From a virus, in the IMG/VR virus record IMGVR_UViG_3300028376_000046, positions 1 to 21,605 of that record: a stretch of DNA of 21,605 bases. One strand, given 5' to 3'. The notes beneath the pieces are model-generated. The model had not been told where the DNA came from, did not search any database, and saw only the letters and a program-made list of their open reading frames with translations. Below are positions 21,301 to 21,605 of the stretch, piece after piece. A program made the translations under genes and the position numbers. The stretch's first letter is position 1, and every line of letters begins with the position of its first letter.

Positions 21301-21605
21301 AGTTATAGTAGAGTGTTAAGAGACACGTTTACTGCAACTGGTGATAGTACAGCGTACAACCTTACACAAAACCCAGTAGAGCAAGAACCTGTAGAGTTCT
21401 TTGTTCTAGTTGATGTTGACGGATTCATAAAGAGCCCGGGCTACAGCAAAGAGTTTACTGTTGAAAGTACGAATACGGTAGTATACCAATTTGATACGTT
21501 CCAGATCCCACAAAGTACTATAGATTCTGAACAAGTACGAGTATTTAAAAACAATGTTGAGCTTGATAGAAATATTGATTTCATTGTTGATTTCGCTACA
21601 AGTAG
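9355..21605 (+). CDS. Giant modular baseplate/tail structural protein at the gp7 position (partial at right edge)
   Basis: One frame runs from the ATG at 9355 (overlapping the gp6 stop, TAATG) to the window end with no stop: at least 4,083 residues. I translated it codon by codon. T4 gp7, which occupies this position after gp6, has 1,032 residues. In order: a conserved tail N-terminus (24-153), a cupredoxin-like domain (170-297), a conserved NPWSRYNRWFH block (~363-510), blocks with VIQGHDGSIVLAFDDYRDD (~1020), RPHTHPWEMLGF (~1142), GDHTPAETAWRRSSEYPF (~1238) and ELSYGTVLPTIQDVVDFMLG (~1512), a KGT/LF block (1757-1842), an FG-GAP-like propeller (2109-2645), CBM-like modules, Gly/Tyr repeats, a conserved SIRYVFAEQ block (3295-3362) and C-terminal fibre-like repeats. 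No signal peptide or membrane segment is evident. A role as wedge scaffold plus host-binding appendage is inference. Only a weak G-rich site (9337-9342) precedes the start, so coupling to gp6 is likely. Confidence 0.9.
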   Translation, partial: MANTDQNDFPLPAGGEQDRKSANLLPKYFRTQANEKILGSTLDQMVQPGIAEKISGFYGRQTAKAYQSDDTYIEDISEQRQNRQLEPASVVKDDLGNVEFFSDYPDFINQISAFSGDVSNHSKLNTQEFYAWNPNVDWDKLANFREYFWLPNGPQTVSVFGQSQEVTSTYKVTIQDQGDNTTYKFSNRLAANPVLTLYRGQTYRFEIDTPGFPIAFTVDRNYTTPDPDEESENVSSEYIKGQKFFDADGNEVDPQYIENGVIEFTVPLQAPDHLFYLSESDINTGGFIKIFDIEENTAIDVGQEILGKSTYTSANGVTLTNGLKVTFLGNVTPEIYSTGDWYVEGVGTEIRLVSEAALLVPAGYADDVLVPWGSGRWDRLPFDNASSFAGTKDYIVVNRVSADRNPWSRYNRWFHSSTIAAAAGYSNVAEELDQSARATRPIIEFDPGLRLHNYGTEAKNDVDLVDDFTLDVFSNVEGQLGYNVDGVPLTQGQRVLFAADPDKRVNGKIYRVTFLRVNNRNQISLIEEPDCDPIEGEVVLVTNGNENAGKFYWYNGTTWKLAQEKTENNQSPRFELYDSAGNAFSDTVVYEESSFTGNTVFEYKQGTGSLDPELGFPLSYRTIENVGDLQFNFSLVNESFVYSIDQTLYTKNTDIGYLRRYTDLNTFTVQNGWAKTNKSSTQAVIRQYIVEEPTDRFEIDVYDRSSSIQDLEVKVVLDQDYQLLDVDYTIDRSEQTAAIVFNSVLPVDSNVILKVKSDTSKNDNGYYEMAYNLERNPLNNNIGEFTLGEVNDHVRTIVENVRGFSGKFPGTNNLRDLGQLDAFGRRFVQHTGPLNLASYHITNKEANIIKALRFNRSEYAKFKRVLLQTAEDLGFDGTPKQQLDLTLSRINASKTPAMPFYFTDMLCAAASRTLEYKVPAGGENFYALSEPFTLDELSAKSVLVYLNSEQLVHGRDYTFSNEGFVDISADLVQNDIIQVVECDTTDGSYIPATPTKLGLYPAYIPQKFVDNTYREPRNVIQGHDGSIVLAFDDYRDDIILEFELRVYNNIKQSYDTDLFDLDKFVSGDFRYTGYTKESIDRSMTADFVEWTTVAGNPDYTSGSGYDRTDSFTYNYTGTISPSGVQLNGYWRSVYIQAYDTDRPHTHPWEMLGFSVEPTWWQEVYGPAPYTKNNLILWTDLQNGIIREPGKAEIRYERYKRPTLLSHIPVDVSGNLLSPLASNYATSLVDRLSRAPFRFGDHTPAETAWRRSSEYPFSLITARVLNQPNTTFATGFDLSRMKRNQVGQIIYTETGKVLRLADIAFPNGTNADTRVSTSGLVNYIFDYLASSVQLQQDIYKDQLTRIDNQLCIKVGGFTEKEKFNLILDSRNPLNEGNVFLPKENYQVFLNTSSPVDVVSYSGVIVEKTPSGFVIKGYDRETPTFEYYTPIPSATDPVINIGGVSEQFVEWGPAKQYIKGQNVRNMSFLYRVLESHVSSDTFDSNKFRRISSLPQIGGRDATLRRNFESRLTELSYGTVLPTIQDVVDFMLGYEARLKEQGFKFEFFSSESGQVEDWTYSVKEFLFWTTQNWAAGSIITLSPGAEQVTFEREFVVVDDIFDNFYPYSLLAANGTKLDRRFSSIARSNQNEFGLKSTGTTDGIYHVRLPLVQKEHVILLDNRSVFDDIIYDQEAGYRQERIRVTGYRSDKWNGGLDIPGFVYDSAVVVDWEQWTDYSIGTLVKYKEFFYVSLFDIPGSSVFNTGAWKRLRERPESKLIPNFDYKINQFADFYDLDSDNFDVEQQRHAQHLTGYQKRQYLQNIINDDVSQYKFYQGFIQDKGTTNSLTKLFDALGTSDKDSLEFYEEWAIRLGRYGDTDNAEVIEFRLDESKLRLSPQPVELVNRLPVNSVDNIYRQRPFEIYAAPENYDSKPFPVVKKDPFELKSAGYVREDDVAYRVTNSIDVLNGDVSSVGYGDYIWVVGLTEDWDVLQHVRTVLKVTQIERLDNAQARITFDNSTIGLVVGQFLGVQNLSFVNNNFYQIESIKSNSVVVTAPSDVVIEDEENASGFVSTLRSVRVKDLEQAETVIQQQVTPGQRVWVDGESYNDWSVYENQEVYSKTNTIDNRNTENPGSAFARAIAASKDNTKVAIGDAAEGNGVVNIYTRATEANKLQFETLIEAPFLLQSTITLDTNNRFGSSVAISPDGNYLAVGSPEASDISSPFVGPYVAGDEYEDGDIVSYSAQYWEAQVAINPGNTEYPYVGSQSWKQVFRVPVSLNKPRNGLNNQGAFTVYERAGRAWNVQGTFVIPGTGENSFTGKDLDFAQQDELYRLFISTNSKVYVVKKGTDAEGTRFNWELDKDPQFRGEWAAVQSQIDFATGDIVSYLKDGETTLYKAKTVVSAGSTNPQGNSTQWELVDQSVTVEPFVPHVLTEEIYGDEVFVDEDLTEFAAEATVSGNGHVMAITAVTKVFDETNLNALPVVTNRVLIYRIQDGRYVLRQVIDPTLPDTRFAESLSVSPSGEFLVIGEPGSDVYAYDQGRVRVYKQINGRFEHLQTLISPRDDLVEMFGFKVSATDSSISVTSFNGDMILPTVFDKNLSNETVFDNGLTTFSDKISNSGSVTVFDNVDGTFLYADALEYVDAKNSQFGESMVAVRNHIYVGLPRAQTDNTKGTMSDYRRERNSQSWFKIRTPNPIIDLDKMNEVFLFDTRTNQLVTYLDYIDVRQGKIAGPAAEQIDFRTNIDPARYNITDDERFFDEVNNWEDGFVGRVWWDLSTARFTNPYQGEAVYQSANWNRLIPGTRVDVYEWVASDVIPSEWDELADTTEGIARGISGQSKYGDALYSQKLKYDFVAKTFSNIYYFWVVNKFTTPNVETRTLSVGNIARLIEDPFQEGYRFASFMTDNRFVMYNVDSLVSGTDTALAVAYYTLENQEQNVHNEYQLLSEGLSTSLPKRDIERKWVDSLVGYDEQTRIIPDPTLSPRQKYGTLFSPRQSWFINKAEALKQVVERANISLKKLPIVDSRDLSTMLSEDTIPLVEEKQYDYIVDTVEELRFIGTSRSATAAISVEVTNGSITDITIDEPGRRYKDLAYEGTGRRNGPAVTVNGNGSDLDIDLFINNSGQVVDFDIVNPGQGYSDTVRVDVRPVNALVRSDSTITGRWAIYSLNPATGEWERTETQKYQVSDYWDYIDWYAEGDNQFTLVNHLIDGTYQLPSIDDSIGDVIKISNVGSGGWLLLRKVNDVDTNDFTVNYDTIGRQGGTIQIKSILYDNPENLVGFDVSRYDGKFFDREPATEIRLIMKALKEDLLTDDLAVDYNQLFFASIRYVFAEQLNVNWAFKTSFVKAKHNVGALEQRITFRNSNLPSYNDYVEEVKPYKTNVREYISSLDRLEETNSVVTDFDLPPRYNPSDKKILPVPVTVEDNRIVGAESFFGEFPDKNWKDNVGFKVTEIAVADPGTRYRYAPDVRIEGGGGTGATAQAYIGKGGVVRVRVINSGSGYLSTPTVTIAAPGNNEGVQARATAIIGESVVRSMKVTVKFDRVSGKAIVLSLDQSKTITGTGVNVIFDLDWPMDLTASKISITKDGEEVLRSEYSYKNVVDNSLSYTRYNGQIEFTKPPLVGETVVINYVKSPALLNAADRIEYLYVPTSGMIGAEIPQLMSGVDYGGVEVKSFDFDTATGWDNDEWSTDGWDIYDTTYEDIVIRPDGTTVIFELDEPLEEGVEYNVYRNGVRIDDPAYDGSTVVDNENAEMETIVGDGSTTSFELGNGADGDDVVIIRKTTSDGSFAPDPDSYDTQLSGGRLDYGNATGLNAEDIIVDGDLFVTPTTSAGPEEMVPGQVLDTVNIKVFERVGDGQGEIINQSYITDGTTATYSFGIRPNSLDAVIVKVDNTIVDQSLYTIDYENLTVTFDPVLSVAQRVSILAVGMNGNNVLDTDAIISDGSTTKIVTPIESQDDYTTVVMVNGVVVTDPDVIIIEEDSRLVIQFAVAPAAGAVIEYAVTDPQTEIRSYSRVLRDTFTATGDSTAYNLTQNPVEQEPVEFFVLVDVDGFIKSPGYSKEFTVESTNTVVYQFDTFQIPQSTIDSEQVRVFKNNVELDRNIDFIVDFATS
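9424..9813 (+). other. Conserved N-terminal tail/wedge region of the giant protein
   Basis: Residues 24-153 contain LLPKYFRTQANEKILGSTLD, a QLEPA segment, YPDFINQISAF, and NVDWDKLANFREYFWLPNG. This order of motifs recurs in large structural proteins of marine T4-like phages, as I remember them. It is the part most likely to dock onto the wedge, since it directly follows gp6 in gene order. No enzymatic motif is seen. Confidence 0.55.
9862..10245 (+). other. Cupredoxin-like domain lacking copper ligands
   Basis: Residues 170-297 show the cupredoxin-type layout: PVLTLYRGQTYRFEIDTPGF, then NGVIEFTVPLQAPDHLFYLS and TGGFIKIFDI. In copper-binding relatives one expects a GHP-type His in the first half and a Cys-x-x-His-x-x-x-Met loop after the LxY strand. 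Here the corresponding places read PGFP and LFYLSESDINTGG, with no Cys, His or Met. A structural, non-metal role is therefore likely. The fold assignment comes from pattern recognition only. Confidence 0.5.
10441..10884 (+). other. Conserved NPWSRYNRWFH block of the giant protein
   Basis: Residues 363-510 include VPWGSGRWDRLPFD, KDYIVVNRVSADRNPWSRYN, RWFH, ATRPIIEFDPGLRLHNYG, DVFSNVEGQLGYNVDGVPL and GQRVLFAADPDKRVNGKIYR. The density of Trp, Arg and Pro and the fixed order suggest a tightly conserved structural domain. I recognise the pattern from phage structural proteins but cannot assign a function. Confidence 0.45.
14473..14592 (+). other. CBM5/12-like module 1 in the giant protein
   Basis: Residues 1707-1746 follow the short pattern W-x-x-W-x-x-Y-x-x-G-x-x-V-x-Y...Y-x-x...W: WEQWTDYSIGTLVKYKEFFY followed by GAWKRL. 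This is the layout of small CBM5/12-type carbohydrate-binding modules. Sequence match is loose, so binding is inference. Confidence 0.4.
14623..14880 (+). other. Conserved KGT/LF block (gp7-like)
   Basis: Residues 1757-1842 contain NFDYKINQFADFYDLDSDNF, QQRHAQHLTGYQKRQYLQNI and QYKFYQGFIQDKGTTNSLTK followed by LFDALG. The aromatic-Tyr, KGT, Ser, LF pattern resembles the C-terminal block of T4 gp7 that reads FYSTKGIEASYKFLF. Together with gene order this is the best hint that the giant protein includes a gp7-type wedge core. The comparison is from memory. Confidence 0.4.
14936..14960. repeat. Perfect 10-bp inverted repeat inside the giant gene
   Basis: AGTTTAGACT (14936-14945) and AGTCTAAACT (14951-14960) pair perfectly around the loop TGATG. 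It encodes part of EFRLDESKLRL. No T-run follows. Its arms resemble those of the hairpin at 8815-8837, and both encode an FRxxxSKL peptide. Confidence 0.7.
15967..16098 (+). other. CBM5/12-like module 2, inserted in the propeller
   Basis: Residues 2205-2248 read GDEYEDGDIVSYSAQYWEAQ, then PYVGSQSWKQV. The Y-x-x-G-D-x-V-x-Y...Y-x-A...W spacing is that of CBM5/12 carbohydrate-binding modules. It interrupts a propeller blade between the strand ending in SPEA and the strand QGAFTVYERAG, which fits insertion into a loop. Confidence 0.5.
16387..16536 (+). other. CBM5/12-like module 3, inserted in the propeller
   Basis: Residues 2345-2394 contain WAAVQSQIDFATGDIVSYLK, then TLYKAKTVVSAGSTNPQG and STQWELV. 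The GDIVSY core is identical to that of module 2, and the YKA and final W are in register. It also lies in a loop of the propeller region. Confidence 0.5.
18460..18720 (+). repeat. Gly/Tyr beta-repeat pair 1
   Basis: Residues 3036-3122 hold two degenerate copies of a repeat of the form (I/V)xxPGxxYxxxxxVxV: ITIDEPGRRYKDL with GPAVTVNGNG, and FDIVNPGQGYSDTVRVDV. Such repeats are common in phage fibre and adhesin-like proteins and form short beta-arches. Similarity is at protein level only. Confidence 0.5.
19237..19440 (+). other. Conserved SIRYVFAEQ / EVKPY block
   Basis: Residues 3295-3362 include LFFASIRYVFAEQLNVNWAF, KTSFVKAKHNVGALEQ and YVEEVKPYKTNVREYISS. The block is dense in aromatic and charged residues and looks like a single conserved domain separating the two Gly/Tyr repeat pairs. 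I recognise the pattern from large marine phage structural proteins but know no function. Confidence 0.45.
19621..19860 (+). repeat. Gly/Tyr beta-repeat pair 2
   Basis: Residues 3423-3502 hold two copies: EIAVADPGTRYRYAPDVRIE with GGGGTGATAQAYI, and VRVINSGSGYLSTPTVTIAA with PGNNEGVQARATAI. Consensus: xxxxGxxYxxxPxVxI followed by a Gly-rich turn and AxA strand. They are clearer than pair 1 and share its layout. Confidence 0.6.
19867..21605 (+). repeat. C-terminal tail-fibre-like beta-sandwich repeats
   Basis: From residue 3505 to the window end I see about five or six modules of the type found in phage fibres: a DGSTTxF(x)L opening, a central VxVNGVxxxxxxYxI turn, and a xFxxxPxxGxxIxV ending. 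Examples are IVGDGSTTSFELGN (3528-region of the array at ~20536), ITDGTTATYSFGIRP with VDQSLYTIDYENLTVTFDPV, and IISDGSTTKIV with MVNGVVVTDPDVII and VIQFAVAPAAGAVIEYAV. The array continues past the right edge, so its total number is unknown. A surface-exposed appendage is inferred. Confidence 0.55.

Noticed and set aside
1-21605. CRISPR array, tRNA, integrase, attachment site or insertion sequence
   Set aside because: None seen: no spaced direct repeats, no cloverleaf between genes, and no intergenic space large enough except 5792-5845.

Overview
The window is a block of tail-baseplate genes from a T4-like contractile-tailed phage (myovirus). All genes are on the plus strand, and there is almost no intergenic DNA. 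The style is that of T4-like phages of marine bacteria (cyanophages, pelagiphages and relatives): enlarged wedge proteins, a spike without a lysozyme domain, TAAATA-type late promoter motifs, and a giant modular structural protein. GC is intermediate by eye. No host genes, tRNAs, integrases or insertion sequences are visible, so this looks like phage (or assembled viral metagenome) sequence rather than a prophage edge.

Layout: 2-427 is the C-terminal end of a baseplate/tail-tube junction protein (gp48/gp54 type). 427-729 is a gp53-like wedge protein. 730-3444 is a 904-aa protein that I infer to be the baseplate hub (gp27 role). 3453-5330 is a gp5-like central spike (OB fold plus octad beta-helix, no lysozyme). 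5339-5791 is a gp25-like sheath initiator/wedge protein. 5846-9355 is an enlarged gp6-like wedge protein. From 9355 to the right edge there is one uninterrupted reading frame of at least 4,083 codons at the position of gp7. Genes overlap by one base (TAATG) or sit 0-8 bases apart. The only real intergenic gap, 54 bases between gp25 and gp6, holds a candidate intrinsic terminator, a good T4-type late promoter and a strong Shine-Dalgarno.

These proteins would assemble as follows: hub and spike form the centre of the baseplate, gp53, gp25, gp6 and the giant protein form the surrounding wedges, and the gp48/54-type protein starts the tube. The giant protein is the most interesting object. Its N-terminal half holds conserved tail blocks. 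Inside it are a cupredoxin-like domain without copper ligands, three modules resembling CBM5/12 carbohydrate-binding modules, an FG-GAP/integrin-type beta-propeller interrupted by two of those modules, two pairs of glycine/tyrosine beta repeats, and a C-terminal series of tail-fibre-like beta-sandwich repeats that continues past the window. This suggests a single polypeptide combining wedge scaffolding with surface binding.
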